Positions 37,630-47,570 of a DNA stretch of 64,000 nucleotides are shown here, in pieces. The stretch is from contig AP025283.1 of assembly GCA_024347235.1 (NCBI GenBank), positions 4,340,001 to 4,404,000 on the forward strand. The letters are read 5' to 3'. Made by a program: the position numbers and the translations under genes. Within the stretch, counting starts at the first letter, position 1, and each line of letters opens with the position of its first letter. Origin of the DNA: Aliamphritea spongicola. GTDB taxonomy: Bacteria > Pseudomonadota > Gammaproteobacteria > Pseudomonadales > Balneatricaceae. The notes below the pieces were generated by a model that saw nothing but the letters and a program-made list of their open reading frames with translations, had not been told where the DNA came from and ran no database searches.

Positions 37630-38463
37630 CTAAGCCGTGGCTATCGCGCCTTTACCCACTCCTTCAAACGCCTTCACCATCACATCACAGTCAGGATTAG
37701 CCTGCTTCACCTGCTCAGCCAGGTGACAGGCAATCTGTTCAACAGTGGTTTCAGTATCCATCAGATGGCAACGGCTGGCCGGCAGTTTAATTTCAAATTC
37801 CTGCGGCGCATCGTACCGGTAATGATGCTCTTCACCTTCACCACTCTGCAGATGACTACGGGTACCGATATAGATATCACGCAGCGTTTCCGCCCAACGT
37901 GCCTCTTCTTCAGAAGCACGCTGACCATTCAGGAAAATCTCTATGCGCGAACGGTGGCCGTGTGCGATACGTTGACAGTTGCCGTCATGCTGCTGCAAGC
38001 CATGACTATAGTGATAATACGCACCCTGAATATTTTCAGGCACGAAGCTGATCTCCAGCCCCTGCACTTCATCCGGGAACAGTGCCAGCAACCGATCCTT
38101 ACACCAACGCGCCAGGCTCTCAGGTGTCACACTGTCCAGCTCAACCAGAACAATCGCCTGGCGGGGTGAGCGGCAGTAGAACGTTTCGCCGCCCGGATAT
38201 TTCCACGCAACTTCGGTTTGCTGTGCATCCTGCTGTAACACCAGATCATTCATTCCGGTCGGCACAACCAGCGCATGATCTATACAGTCATCAAACCAGC
38301 GCTTAACCGCTTTCTTAACGATTCCGAAGTCGCAAATCATCCCCTGTTCATTCAGGCTGCCATCCAGCACCAGCTGTACGAGCCAGGACTCGCCCAGCAA
38401 GCCCCGCCGGGCATCCAGATAGGAAAAATCAACATTGGTTAAATTATCAACAAACAGCTTCAC
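37630..38463 (-). CDS. 6-pyruvoyl-tetrahydropterin synthase / QueD-like, two domains
   Basis: 277 residues, about twice the usual QueD length. The N-terminal half has the conserved QGMICDFGIVKKAVKRWFDDCIDHAL segment of the family, but the usual HGH metal ligands are absent there. The C-terminal half has GNCQRIAHGHRSRIEIF, the zinc-binding HGH strand, plus DTETTVEQIACHLAEQV and the AFEGVGKGA end. Thus each half keeps different parts of the active site, as in a tandem-duplicated protein with one composite site. QueD makes carboxytetrahydropterin for queuosine; the family also includes PTPS enzymes, so the substrate is not certain. It is convergent with mutS. Confidence 0.82.
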   Translation of the reverse strand: MKLFVDNLTNVDFSYLDARRGLLGESWLVQLVLDGSLNEQGMICDFGIVKKAVKRWFDDCIDHALVVPTGMNDLVLQQDAQQTEVAWKYPGGETFYCRSPRQAIVLVELDSVTPESLARWCKDRLLALFPDEVQGLEISFVPENIQGAYYHYSHGLQQHDGNCQRIAHGHRSRIEIFLNGQRASEEEARWAETLRDIYIGTRSHLQSGEGEEHHYRYDAPQEFEIKLPASRCHLMDTETTVEQIACHLAEQVKQANPDCDVMVKAFEGVGKGAIATA

Positions 38464-38606
38464 GTCGCTTCACACAGAATCGGTTATTAAATGGGCCGCT
38501 ATATTAGCTCAATCCGAAAGCTTTTGCATGATTCAGCCATACAACTGAGCCCCAAGACTGAGGTATAATCCCGCCTTTATCCATTACAGCGGTAACCATT
38601 CAGATA

Positions 38607-39296
38607 ATGCGACTCGACAAATACCTCAGCCAGGCAACCGGCCTGCCCCGCAGCCAGGTCAAACGCCTCATCAAGAGTCAGAAGGTGCAAATCAATGATG
38701 CAGTCAATCAGGACCACGGTTTTCAGGTGAAATCCGGTGATCTTGTCCTGCTGGACGGCCGTGAAATTCCACCGCCGGGCCCCCGTTATCTGATGTTATA
38801 TAAGCCTCAGGATACAATTTGCGCTACGGAAGATCCGGAACACCCAACGGTTATTGACCTGCTGGATCTGGACAACATTAAGAACCTCCATCCGGCAGGG
38901 CGTCTGGATATCGATACCACAGGCCTGGTGCTGATTACTGACGACGGTCAATGGTCCCACCGCGTAACGTCTCCGCGCCGCCACTGCGACAAAGTGTATC
39001 TTGTCACCACAGAAGATCCGATCAGCCCTGAAACAGCCCCTGCTTTTGCCGAAGGCATAATGCTACGCAACGAAGACCAGCCAACATTGCCGGCGACACT
39101 TGAACAGCTTGATGACTGTCATGCCCGGGTCACCCTGCAGGAAGGCCGTTATCACCAGGTGAAGCGCATGTTTGCAGCTATGGGGAACAAAGTAGTCGCC
39201 CTGCACCGGGAAAGCATTGGCAGTATCACACTTGATGAGGACCTGGAGCCGGGTGAATTCCGCTTCCTGACTGCGGAAGAGGTTGCAAGCATCTGA
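38607..39296 (+). CDS. rsuA: 16S rRNA pseudouridine(516) synthase
   Basis: 229 residues. An S4 RNA-binding domain (MRLDKYLSQATGLPRSQVKRLIKSQKVQIN) is followed by the RsuA-family catalytic domain with GRLDIDTTGLVLITDDG, whose Asp is the nucleophile, and EGRYHQVKRMFAAMGNKVVALHR. It modifies U516 of 16S rRNA during small-subunit assembly. Its stop overlaps the start of rsmC (TGATG), so two 16S rRNA modification enzymes are translationally coupled. A TATAAT box at 38564 precedes the gene. Confidence 0.94.
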   Translation: MRLDKYLSQATGLPRSQVKRLIKSQKVQINDAVNQDHGFQVKSGDLVLLDGREIPPPGPRYLMLYKPQDTICATEDPEHPTVIDLLDLDNIKNLHPAGRLDIDTTGLVLITDDGQWSHRVTSPRRHCDKVYLVTTEDPISPETAPAFAEGIMLRNEDQPTLPATLEQLDDCHARVTLQEGRYHQVKRMFAAMGNKVVALHRESIGSITLDEDLEPGEFRFLTAEEVASI

Positions 39297-40346
39297 TGAA
39301 AGACTTTGCATTTGATCTGCTGCGGCCTGAACTGATTCAGGCCACAGGAACAACCCTGTGGATTGCTGATGAAAACGCTCTTCAGCCGGAACTGGGAATT
39401 GCACCACGTACAAATATTATCGTCATCAGCAACCGCATTGACCTGACTGATACGCTTTCAGAACAGGGCTGGCAATGCCGCTTTACTGATTTTGACTTCT
39501 CCGGCTATCCGGACGGCAGCATCGATACGCTTATTTATCGTATCTCTAAAGAAAAACCGATTGTTCATCACGTGATTAATCAGGCCATCCGCCTGCTAAA
39601 GCCCGGCGGTCAGTTGTTTATTGCCGGATTAAAGAACGAAGGGATTAAAACCTATCTTGATAAAGCCAAGAAACGTTTTGATGGTCAGCTTCAGACGGCT
39701 AAATCCGATAAAAATACCTGGATGGGTATCCTGACACGGCCGGATGATTGCGACACGGAATTACTCGATGATCAGGATTACGCTCAGCTGCGTGAAATTG
39801 CCAGTGACGCAAATTATGCGTATTCAAGCAAACCCGGGGTATTTGGCTGGAACAAAATTGATAAGGGCAGTGAATTTCTGATCGAGCAACTGCCACTGTT
39901 TATGGAACGCCTAAAACAGCTACCAAACCGTGTACTGGACCTGGGATGCGGCTATGGTTATCTGGCTATGAACTGTGCCAGCGATGACTGCTTTGTCACC
40001 GCCACAGACAATAATGCAACCGCCCTGCAGGCCTGCCAGGACAACTTCACCCAACATAACATCAATGGTGAAGTTATCCCGGCTAACTGTGCAGAAGGCA
40101 TTTCGGAGCGTTACCCAATGGTTATCTGTAACCCACCGTTTCATCAGGGTTTCAGTGTTGTCGGTGACCTCACTGATATCTTTTGCGCGCAACCCGCCGC
40201 CGACTGGAAAATGACGGCATAGCGGCTTTTGTGGTGAATTTACATATACCACTGGAACGCAAAGCCAGCGCACATTTCGACCGGGTTGAAACAATTGCTG
40301 ATAATGGTAGTTTCAAACTGGTATTACTGGCTAAACCTAAACGTTA
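39296..40346 (+). CDS. rsmC: 16S rRNA (guanine(1207)-N2)-methyltransferase (one frameshift)
   Basis: About 350 residues of the duplicated RsmC/RlmG type. An N-terminal degenerate methyltransferase-like half (VISNRIDL, LLKPGGQLFIAGLKNEGIKTY) is followed by the catalytic half with VLDLGCGYGYLA (SAM binding), TATDNNATALQA and the catalytic NPPF in VICNPPFHQGF. An extra C near 40198 (AACCCGCC for AACCGCC) breaks the frame; the joined protein ends LENDGIAAFVVNLHIPLERKASAHF and LVLLAKPKR. It methylates G1207 in the assembled 30S subunit. Confidence 0.92.
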
Positions 40347-40372
40347 ATCACTCTTTTATTTCAGGAATTAAG

Positions 40373-41044
40373 ATGGCTTTTACCTATCTCAAGCAAACCT
40401 GGTTCTTCTTCAAAATGAATCTGACCGCCATCATGAAGATACAGTTGCCGTTTATTATCATACTTAACATTATCGGCACCATCGTGCTCAGTTCACTGGA
40501 CGGCGAACAACAGGAAATAGACCCCTCAGTCATGATGCTGTCTCTGGTCAGCCTTCTGTTTCTGCCGCTGTACTGGGGTGCAACCATTGCCTATCTGGAC
40601 TCTGTTGTTCAGGATCGTCCTCTGACCGCTTTCCAGGCACTTCAACTAAGCCTCTCCCGTTGGGGATCGCTGTTCCTTACGTACTTTATTTCCGGTGCGG
40701 GCATCGTATTAGGTCTGATGATGTTCATTATTCCGGGCCTGTATCTGACGGTACGCTGGTCCTTTGCCGACTACCACTGTATGCTGGAAAAATCATCGCC
40801 GCTGGAAGCAATGAAGGACAGCTGGGATACCACCCGTGATTACTTCTGGGACTTACTCACCGGGCTGGCCTGCCTCTTTGTGCTGATCACCGGTGCAAAC
40901 GTAACGGTTAGCTGGTTATTCAGCACCATCGGCATTGATTCCCTGGCCGTGCGCTCACTGCAGGATATCTTTTGGCTTTTGAACTGCCTGTTTATGATCT
41001 ATGGCTTCCGGGTATTCTGTGTCATGCGGGAAAAGCAAAGCTGA
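40373..41044 (+). CDS. YciC/UPF0259-like inner membrane protein
   Basis: 223 residues; the start at 40373 (MAFTYLKQTWFFFKMNLT) has an AGGAA ribosome site seven bases upstream. Five or six hydrophobic helices are visible (for example IQLPFIIILNIIGTIVL, SLVSLLFLPLYWGATIAYL, YFISGAGIVLGLMMFIIPGL). The IPGLYLTVRWSFADYHCMLE core followed by an amphipathic SSPLEAMKDSW segment is typical of YciC-family membrane proteins. Function is unknown in the family. It follows rsmC closely and may share its transcript. Confidence 0.8.
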   Translation: MAFTYLKQTWFFFKMNLTAIMKIQLPFIIILNIIGTIVLSSLDGEQQEIDPSVMMLSLVSLLFLPLYWGATIAYLDSVVQDRPLTAFQALQLSLSRWGSLFLTYFISGAGIVLGLMMFIIPGLYLTVRWSFADYHCMLEKSSPLEAMKDSWDTTRDYFWDLLTGLACLFVLITGANVTVSWLFSTIGIDSLAVRSLQDIFWLLNCLFMIYGFRVFCVMREKQS

Positions 41045-41055
41045 TCAGTACATAT

Positions 41056-41082
41056 AAAAAGGCCACTTTAAGTGGCCTTTTT
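41056..41082. terminator. Bidirectional terminator between the YciC-like and thioredoxin-like genes
   Basis: Stem GGCCACT / AGTGGCC with a three-base loop, flanked by AAAAA and TTTTT, between convergent genes; its end abuts the thioredoxin-like stop codon. Confidence 0.9.
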
Positions 41083-41625
41083 CTAGCTTTCCGCCAGCAG
41101 TCTGCGAATATCCGCTTCAATGGCATTTGCCTGGCCAGTATTGGCATGAGTTTCACCAATATACACTGAACGTACCTGTCCCTGTTTATCCAGAATATAA
41201 AATGCCGGCCAGTAACGGTTGCCCATTGCCCGCCAGTAAGCAAAATCATTATCCATCATAACCGGGTGATGCAGTTTAAACTCAGCGATTTTCTCAGCAA
41301 CATTATCACGCACTTTCTCATGCTCAAACTCAGGGGTATGAATGCCCAGCACGATAAAGTCATCATCAGCAAAGGTTTCCTCAAGGCTGTTCAGCCAGGG
41401 AAAAGACCGGTAGCAGTTCCAGCAGTCAAAGGTCCAGAAGTCCAGCAGAACAACCTTACCCCTTAAATCTTCCAGACTTAACGGCGGGCTGTTTAACCAT
41501 GCCAGGGGATCTGTCTGAGTCAGTGCCGGAGCCGGCACCGGTTGCTTTAACTGAGCAGCCTGGGCAACACTGCTTAACATCAGGACGCCAAACGCCAGCA
41601 GTGCCGTGCGTATCAGGTTCGTCAT
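41083..41625 (-). CDS. Periplasmic TlpA-like thioredoxin-fold protein
   Basis: 180 residues with a signal peptide (MTNLIRTALLAFGVLMLSS, cleavage after AQA). The thioredoxin-fold domain has LRGKVVLLDFWTFDCWNCYRSFPWLNSL. The redox motif is CWNC, unusual next to the common CGPC/CxPC, and like that of the DipZ C-terminal / redoxin group. HHPVMMDNDFAYWRAMGNRYWPAFYILD contains the conserved cis-Pro (WP). Probably a thiol-disulphide oxidoreductase in the periplasm. It is divergent from the small Fur-box gene, whose Fur site is 118 bases upstream of this start. Confidence 0.88.
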   Translation of the reverse strand: MTNLIRTALLAFGVLMLSSVAQAAQLKQPVPAPALTQTDPLAWLNSPPLSLEDLRGKVVLLDFWTFDCWNCYRSFPWLNSLEETFADDDFIVLGIHTPEFEHEKVRDNVAEKIAEFKLHHPVMMDNDFAYWRAMGNRYWPAFYILDKQGQVRSVYIGETHANTGQANAIEADIRRLLAES

Positions 41626-41742
41626 AGATTGTTCCTCTCGTCGACATAAGTCGGCTCACCCTCGCAGGGTTAATTCTCTGACTGTAGATCTCCAACTCAG
41701 TTCCAAAAGGGACTTTCCGCTTGCATAAGAGCTTTATTTATA

Positions 41743-41761
41743 GATAATGAGAATTATTATC
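41743..41761. promoter_or_regulatory. Fur box
   Basis: GATAATGAGAATTATTATC matches the 19-base Fur consensus at 17 positions. It is 21 bases upstream of the small cysteine protein start and would repress it when iron is plentiful; it may also touch the divergent thioredoxin-like gene. Confidence 0.88.
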
Positions 41762-41781
41762 ATTTAATTAAAGGAATGGAT

Positions 41782-42129
41782 ATGACTGTACTGGCCATTA
41801 ATGCCTGGTTAAATACTGAACACCCCAGTATCAGCCTGACAAACTCAATTACCGGCCAGCTTATCGCCTGCTGGCAGGACCAGGCTGTTCAGCAACTCTT
41901 TGACGACGGTATCATTACTCTCACAGAATTACACAGTTCAGATCGTAGTACATTGTCACGACTGTCTCATGATTTGCTACTCATGGCCTGTGCCAGCAGC
42001 CTGTGCCAGCGTCAGAGTGACGGATGCTTCAACTGCATTACCGGTCGCCTGCTGCAAAGCTATATGCAGCACAACCGCACCTCTGTTAAGCAAACAGCGC
42101 ATTACCAGCCGTTAACTCTTACCGGCTAA
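41782..42129 (+). CDS. Small Fur-box-controlled protein with four clustered cysteines
   Basis: 115 residues; the start at 41782 (MTVLAINAWLN) is chosen because AAGGA lies six bases upstream, where Met 41776 would have none. No signal peptide or membrane helix. The middle is helical (LIACWQDQAVQQLFDDGI), followed by MACASSLCQRQSDGCFNCITG, a C-x4-C-x6-C-x2-C cluster. This is roughly the spacing of a 2Fe-2S site such as the C-terminus of FhuF-type ferric reductases, but the rest does not match that family. A role in iron or Fe-S handling is inferred from the Fur box and the cysteines only. Convergent stops overlap with the next gene. Confidence 0.75.
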   Translation: MTVLAINAWLNTEHPSISLTNSITGQLIACWQDQAVQQLFDDGIITLTELHSSDRSTLSRLSHDLLLMACASSLCQRQSDGCFNCITGRLLQSYMQHNRTSVKQTAHYQPLTLTG

Positions 42130-43910
42130 TTCTGTCCGTTCTCAGACGGTGCAAGTAACTGTGCAATAACCGCCGGTGATTCAGGGGTACTGAAGTAATA
42201 TCCCTGAATTTCATCGCAGCCCTTCTCCTGAAGGAAAAGTAACTGTTCTTTCGTTTCGACACCTTCAGCAATCACAGCAATGTTCAGATTATTTGCCATA
42301 CCAATAATGGCTGTCACAATCTCAGAATCACTTTTGCCGTTAAACAGAGCCTGCACAAAGGAACGGTCGATCTTAAGCTTATCCACATCAAACAACTTCA
42401 GATAATTCAGTGATGAATACCCGGTACCAAAGTCATCAATGGCCAGACAAACCCCATGCTCGCGAATACTGTTCAGTATCTCAGTCGCTTTATCCACATT
42501 ATCAATCAGCGATGTTTCTGTCAGTTCAAGCTCAATCCTGTCAGCAGCCACACCTGTAGAACTGATAATACTGAGAATTTCCTCATCGAGGCGGCCCAGC
42601 TTAAATTGCTTCCCGGATATATTCACCGCCATCTTAAGGCTCTGATCAAACCGCTGATGCCAGTCTTTCAGCTGTAAGCAGGCGGTCGTAAACACCCAAC
42701 GGGTTAATATCGAGATCAGACCAGCATTTTCAGCAATCGGAATAAAAACTGCCGGCGAAATCCAGCCACGTAAAGGATGATACCAGCGTAACAGAACTTC
42801 AAATCCGGTAATCCGGTGATCCTGCGCACAGACCTGAGGCTGGTACACAACGGTCAGCTCCTGATTATCCAGCGCTTTACGTAAATCCCGTTCGATCAGC
42901 AGATGCTCCTGCAGTACCTTCCCCATCTGATCGGTATAAAACATGAAACTGTTCCGGCCGCTCTCTTTAGCTTTATACATGGCAATGTCTGCGTGCTGTA
43001 GCAGTGACTCTGCATTCTCACCATCCATCGGGAAAACGCTGATTCCGATACTTGCACTGACGTGTACTGCAGACTCTCCGCCAATATCAAAGGCCTCTCC
43101 AGCGCCGCAACCATTTTTCCAGCGACTTTAGCCAAATGTTCAACAGCCTGAATGTCGGTAAACATAACCACAAATTCATCACCGGAAATCCTGGCAACCG
43201 TATCTGACTGCCTTACTTGCTGCCTCAGTGTTTCAGCAACCGCATTCAGCACCCGGTCTCCTGCTCTGTGGCCAAGGCTGTCATTTACCCGTTTGAAATG
43301 ATCCAGATCGATAAACATGACCGCCAGCATGGCTTTATCACGACGGGCTTTTTCGATTGCCTGTCCAAGCCGGTCATATAACAGTACACGGTTTGCCAGC
43401 CCGGTCAGAGCATCATAATGCGCCATATGATGGAGACGCTTACGGGAATTGTCGTATGCACTGATATCTGAAAAACACCGGCATAGTGACTCACCGATCC
43501 TTCATCATCCCGTATCACGTTTATGTTCAGCCATTCAGGGTAAACCTCCCCGTCTTTTCGACGGTTCCAGATCTCCCCTGCCATTGGCCTGTATCCAGGA
43601 TTGAATGCCACATTGCTTTATAAAACTGTGTATCGTGACGCTCAGAACTGAGCAGGCGTGGTGTCTGACCGATTGCTTCAGCAGCAGAATAACCCGTTGT
43701 ATCTACGAATGATTTATTCACCTGAATAATCCGCAAATTGCTGTCAGTCACCATCACCGACATCGGTGTTTCAGCAATCAGCCGTTTACAGATTTCAGGT
43801 TCAAATACAGAATCAGAGCAGTTAATCATGTAACTCAGACACTCCGGTCGCGCATAGGGACACACTTTCATACCCTCAGCAGAAAATATTTCCCGTGAAA
43901 TACAGAGCAT
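42126..43910 (-). CDS. PAS-GGDEF-EAL c-di-GMP protein (several frameshifts)
   Basis: About 595 residues across three breaks (near 43570, 43460 and 43080). A PAS domain (LIAETPMSVMVTDSNLRIIQVN, TTGYSAAEAIGQTPRLL) with a PAC segment is followed by a GGDEF domain starting MAHYDALTGLANRVLLYDRL. Its active motif is SGDEF, still compatible with cyclase activity. The EAL domain begins with the EVLLRW motif and has DDFGTGYSSLNYLK and KIDRSFV, so the phosphodiesterase residues look complete. It likely makes or breaks c-di-GMP in response to a PAS signal. The start codon is uncertain (43910 or 43871). Near a genome full of adhesins this is of interest, but no direct link is shown. Confidence 0.87.
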
Positions 43911-44169
43911 TCAATTCCGCTCTGCCGGTAAAAGTATTATTCAGAATCTTCCTTCTGCTATCATTCTGCGCCAGTAAAAGGCAACTTCTTTGCGTTGAAT
44001 CAAACCAAAGCTTCACACATGCCGAAACCGGTGGAAAGTTATCTAAACACCTGTTCATAATGTACATTTTTGCACAAAACAGCTGTTCAAATACGTAAAT
44101 GAAGCGCTTTAGAATGCGACTTTAGACTGTCAACATGGGTAGCCAAAGGCTTTATCCTGAGTATCCGGA

Positions 44170-45053
44170 ATGATACAAATGTGCTTCAGCCCAGAAGTAG
44201 CAGAGCGATCCGTTCCCCAATGAAAAGAAAGATCCCTATCAGCCTTCCTCCCCGTCCGGAAGCACTTGTAACCATCGCTAAAGCACTTAAATCTGATGAT
44301 GTGAATCTTGACCACGTTTACCGGGTGCTTCGCTCTGATGTAGCCCTGTTTTCCTCAGTCATATCCACGGTTAACAGCCCCGCAATCGGTGCCGCCACTA
44401 AGATCAAGTCAATAGAACATGCGGTCAACATGCTGGGGCTGAAAAAGTCTACTCTGTGGTCCAGATTGCTGCACTTAAGAACAGCTTTCCGGCCCATATT
44501 CGCCTGGAACGCTTCTGGGATACGGCAACAGAAGTTGCACAGATTGCGGTTATGCTAGCCCGTCGTTATAAAATGATTACCACCGACGACGCCTACACGC
44601 TGGGTATGCTGCACGACTGTGGCATTCCACTGATGCTAACCTATAAGAATGACTTTCTGGATGTTATGCGCAAGCTCAACGGCAGCGACCTGCAGGAAAT
44701 TCATCAAGCTCAGCTACGGCTCTATAGCGTCAGTCACTTCCAGGTAGGCGCCGCTCTGGCACGCAACTGGTTTATCCCAGAGGATACCCATTTAGCCATC
44801 GCTGCTCAGGCAAATTATCTGGATGTGCTCAAACAAAAATGATGAGCACGAAGATATGCGAAAACAGTTGTGCACACTATTGCTGGCCAAAGAAATCAGC
44901 GCCGCTTACCGCATGTACTGGCGACTTAACGATACCGAAGAAACATTATTTGAGCTCAAACCGGTTCTGGCCTTTCTCGGCCTTTGCGATCTGGACTTTC
45001 TGGATCTTAAGGAAGAAATCATGCCACTGCTGGATGAGCTGGCCGCTTGCTGA
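44170..45053 (+). CDS. HDOD-domain protein (two to three frameshifts)
   Basis: About 295 residues of the HDOD family, a degenerate HD domain found in signalling proteins linked to c-di-GMP, CsrA-type and stress regulation. Characteristic segments: ISLPPRPEALVTIAKALKSD, VLRSDVALFSSVISTVNSP, KIKSIEHAVNMLGLKK and YTLGMLHDCGIPLML, where HDC stands for the HD motif. Breaks: near 44217 (CCCC, five expected if the start is 44170), 44459 (GG for GGG) and 44838 (one A too many). If the first break is not real the start is 44220 (MKRKIPISLP). Divergent from the PAS-GGDEF-EAL gene, so the two may be controlled together. Confidence 0.82.
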
Positions 45054-45077
45054 CTCTTGCGACCCCGACATAAACAC

Positions 45078-45102
45078 AAAAACCGCCACTGGCGGTTTTT
45101 TT
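45078..45102 (+). terminator. Terminator of the HDOD gene
   Basis: Stem AAACCGCC / GGCGGTTT with a three-base loop followed by a run of T, 25 bases after the stop. Confidence 0.88.
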
Positions 45103-45145
45103 CGCCAGTAACACTGACAGCGATCGCTAACACTTATTTTCAGAC

Positions 45146-45171
45146 AAAAAACCCGCCATAGGCGGGTTTTT
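45146..45171 (-). terminator. Terminator of the EF-G gene
   Basis: Stem AAAACCCGCC / GGCGGGTTTT, three-base loop; on the minus strand it is followed by TTTTTT, just after the EF-G stop. Confidence 0.88.
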
Positions 45172-45177
45172 CTTAGC

Positions 45178-47274
45178 TTACTCAGAATTACTTCTTAGCA
45201 GCTTTCTTTCTTTTTCAGCTTCGATCACTGCTTCAGCAACAGAGTTCGGGCAAGGCATGTAGTGTGAGAACTCCATAGAGAACTGACCACGGCCTGAAGT
45301 GATAGTACGCAGGTGACCGATGTAACCGAACATCTCAGCCAGAGGAACGTCAGCCTTAATACGTACACCAGTTGCACCAGCTTCCTGATCCTTGATCATA
45401 CCGCGACGACGGTTCAGGTCACCGATAACGTCACCAACGTGATCGTCCGGAGTGAATACGTCAACCTTCATGATAGGTTCGATCAGCTGAGGACCGGCCT
45501 TAGGCATAGACTGACGGAATGCACCTTTCGCTGCGATTTCGAATGCTACTGCAGAGGAGTCAACCGCGTGGAAACCACCGTCGAACAGTTCGATTTCAAC
45601 GTCCAGAACAGGGAAGCCAGCCAGAGGACCTTCATCCATCATGCCCTTGAAGCCCTTCTCGATAGCCGGGAAGAATTCCTTAGGAACGTTACCACCAACA
45701 ACGGTAGATTCGAACTTGAAGCCAGAGCCAACTTCACCTGGCTTGATTCGGTAGTCAACCTTACCGAACTGACCAGAACCACCAGACTGCTTCTTGTGCG
45801 TGTAGCTGTCTTCGATTGCCTGAGTGATAGTCTCACGGTAAGCAACCTGTGGCTGACCTACTTCCAGCTCAACGCCGTAAGTACGCTTCAGGATGTCTAC
45901 TTTGATATCCAGGTGCAGTTCGCCCATACCTTTCAGGATGGTTTCACCGGAATCTTCGTCAGTTTCAACAACGAAAGACGGATCTTCTGCAACCATCTTA
46001 CCGATAGCAACACCCATCTTCTCAGTAGAACCTTTATCTTTAGGTGCTACAGCGATAGAGATTACCGGCTCAGGGAAGATCATCGGTTCCAGAGTACACG
46101 GAGCTTTAGGATCACACAGAGTGTGACCAGTCTGAACGTTCTTCATACCAACAACCGCCAGGATGTCACCCGCCTGAGCAGAGTTCAGTTCGGTACGCTC
46201 ATCAGCGTGCATCTCAACCATACGGCCGATACGTTCAGTTTTACCAGTGTAAGAGTTCAGGATGGTATCACCCTTGTTCAGTACACCGGAGTAAATACGG
46301 ATAAAGGTCAGGGCGCCGAAACGGTCGTCCATGATCTTGAATGCCAGTGCACGCAGAGGCTCATCAACAGATACCAGAGCGTGTTCGCCAGTCTCGTCAC
46401 CGTTCTCATCAGTCAGTGGCTGAGGATCAACTTCAGTCGGGCTTGGCAGGTAGTCAACAACAGCATCCAGTACCAGCTGAACACCTTTGTTCTTGAACGC
46501 AGAACCACAGTAAGTTGGGAAGAAGTCCAGAGCGATAGTACCCTTACGGATGCAACGCTTGATGTCTTCGATAGAAGGCTCTTCACCGTCCATGTAAGCC
46601 ATCATCAGATCGTCGTCCTGCTCAACAGCAGTCTCGATCAGCTTCTCACGGTACATCTCAACGTCATCAACCATGTCCGCTGGGATATCAACGATTTCGA
46701 AGTTTTCTGGCAGGCCAGAATCATCCCATACGAATGCCTGACGGGACAGCAGATCAACCAGACCGATGAAACCGTCTTCACGGCCGATTGGCAGAGTCAT
46801 AACCAGTGGGTTAGCACCCAGTACGTTTTCAACCTGATCAACTACACGCAGGAAGTCTGCACCGATACGGTCCAGCTTGTTTACGAAGATGATACGGGCA
46901 ACTTCAGATTCGTTCGCGTAGCGCCAGTTAGTTTCAGACTGTGGCTCAACACCGCCTGAACCACAGAATACACCTACACCACCATCCAGTACTTTCAGGG
47001 AACGGTATACTTCAACTGTGAAGTCAACGTGACCCGGAGTATCGATGATGTTGAAACGGTGATCTTTCCAGTAGCAGGTAGTCGCTGCTGACTGAATGGT
47101 AATACCACGCTCAGCTTCCTGTTCCATGAAGTCGGTGGTAGATTCACCGTCGTGTACTTCACCAGTCTTGTGGATCTTACCGGTCAGTTTCAGGATACGT
47201 TCAGTCGTGGTAGTTTTACCCGCGTCTACGTGGGCGAAAATACCGATATTACGATAGTGTGATAAGTCTGCCAT
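45178..47274 (-). CDS. fusA: Elongation factor G, second (FusA2-type) copy
   Basis: Intact 698-residue translational GTPase that drives translocation and ribosome recycling. The start at 47274 is [21 protein letters not shown] with G1 AHVDAGKT; G3 DTPGH and G4 NKLDR are in place, followed by the EF-G domains II-V, including [18 protein letters not shown] and [19 protein letters not shown]. It is a stand-alone gene with its own terminator, not in the str operon with rpsL-rpsG-tuf. The motif [19 protein letters not shown] and overall sequence resemble the second EF-G of Vibrio and relatives. Very strong translational codon bias produces long shadow frames on the other strand. Confidence 0.93.
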   Translation of the reverse strand: MADLSHYRNIGIFAHVDAGKTTTTERILKLTGKIHKTGEVHDGESTTDFMEQEAERGITIQSAATTCYWKDHRFNIIDTPGHVDFTVEVYRSLKVLDGGVGVFCGSGGVEPQSETNWRYANESEVARIIFVNKLDRIGADFLRVVDQVENVLGANPLVMTLPIGREDGFIGLVDLLSRQAFVWDDSGLPENFEIVDIPADMVDDVEMYREKLIETAVEQDDDLMMAYMDGEEPSIEDIKRCIRKGTIALDFFPTYCGSAFKNKGVQLVLDAVVDYLPSPTEVDPQPLTDENGDETGEHALVSVDEPLRALAFKIMDDRFGALTFIRIYSGVLNKGDTILNSYTGKTERIGRMVEMHADERTELNSAQAGDILAVVGMKNVQTGHTLCDPKAPCTLEPMIFPEPVISIAVAPKDKGSTEKMGVAIGKMVAEDPSFVVETDEDSGETILKGMGELHLDIKVDILKRTYGVELEVGQPQVAYRETITQAIEDSYTHKKQSGGSGQFGKVDYRIKPGEVGSGFKFESTVVGGNVPKEFFPAIEKGFKGMMDEGPLAGFPVLDVEIELFDGGFHAVDSSAVAFEIAAKGAFRQSMPKAGPQLIEPIMKVDVFTPDDHVGDVIGDLNRRRGMIKDQEAGATGVRIKADVPLAEMFGYIGHLRTITSGRGQFSMEFSHYMPCPNSVAEAVIEAEKERKLLRSNSE

Positions 47275-47517
47275 TGCTTCACTCAATTCTATGTGGGCGT
47301 AAATTGCGCGACATTATACAGAACTTTGTGTCTATTTGGATAAGTTTTAAGCAGGACGCAAAGTTTTTCAAAAAATTCATTTAGCCCGGCCATGAACAGC
47401 AAAAATATGAAAACCGTGCAGCTTTATCGAAAGATACGTGAATTTCGCTGCCATTTATCCACCAAAAAGTGTTTATTTTTCCAAAAGGTAAAACACTTAA
47501 TCAGTACCTACTATCAT

Positions 47518-47541
47518 AAAAAAGGCAGTTAAAAACTGCCT
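47518..47541 (-). terminator. Terminator of prpE
   Basis: On the minus strand, stem GGCAGTT / AACTGCC with a three-base loop followed by TTTTTT, about 30 bases after the prpE stop. Confidence 0.87.
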
Positions 47542-47570
47542 AAATTCCGGTCGGTGAGGCTTCCGAAATA

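Noticed and set aside
45313-46959. A 548-codon open frame antisense to EF-G
   Set aside because: Strong codon bias in highly expressed genes often leaves the opposite strand open. The protein has no recognisable domain and the EF-G frame is complete.
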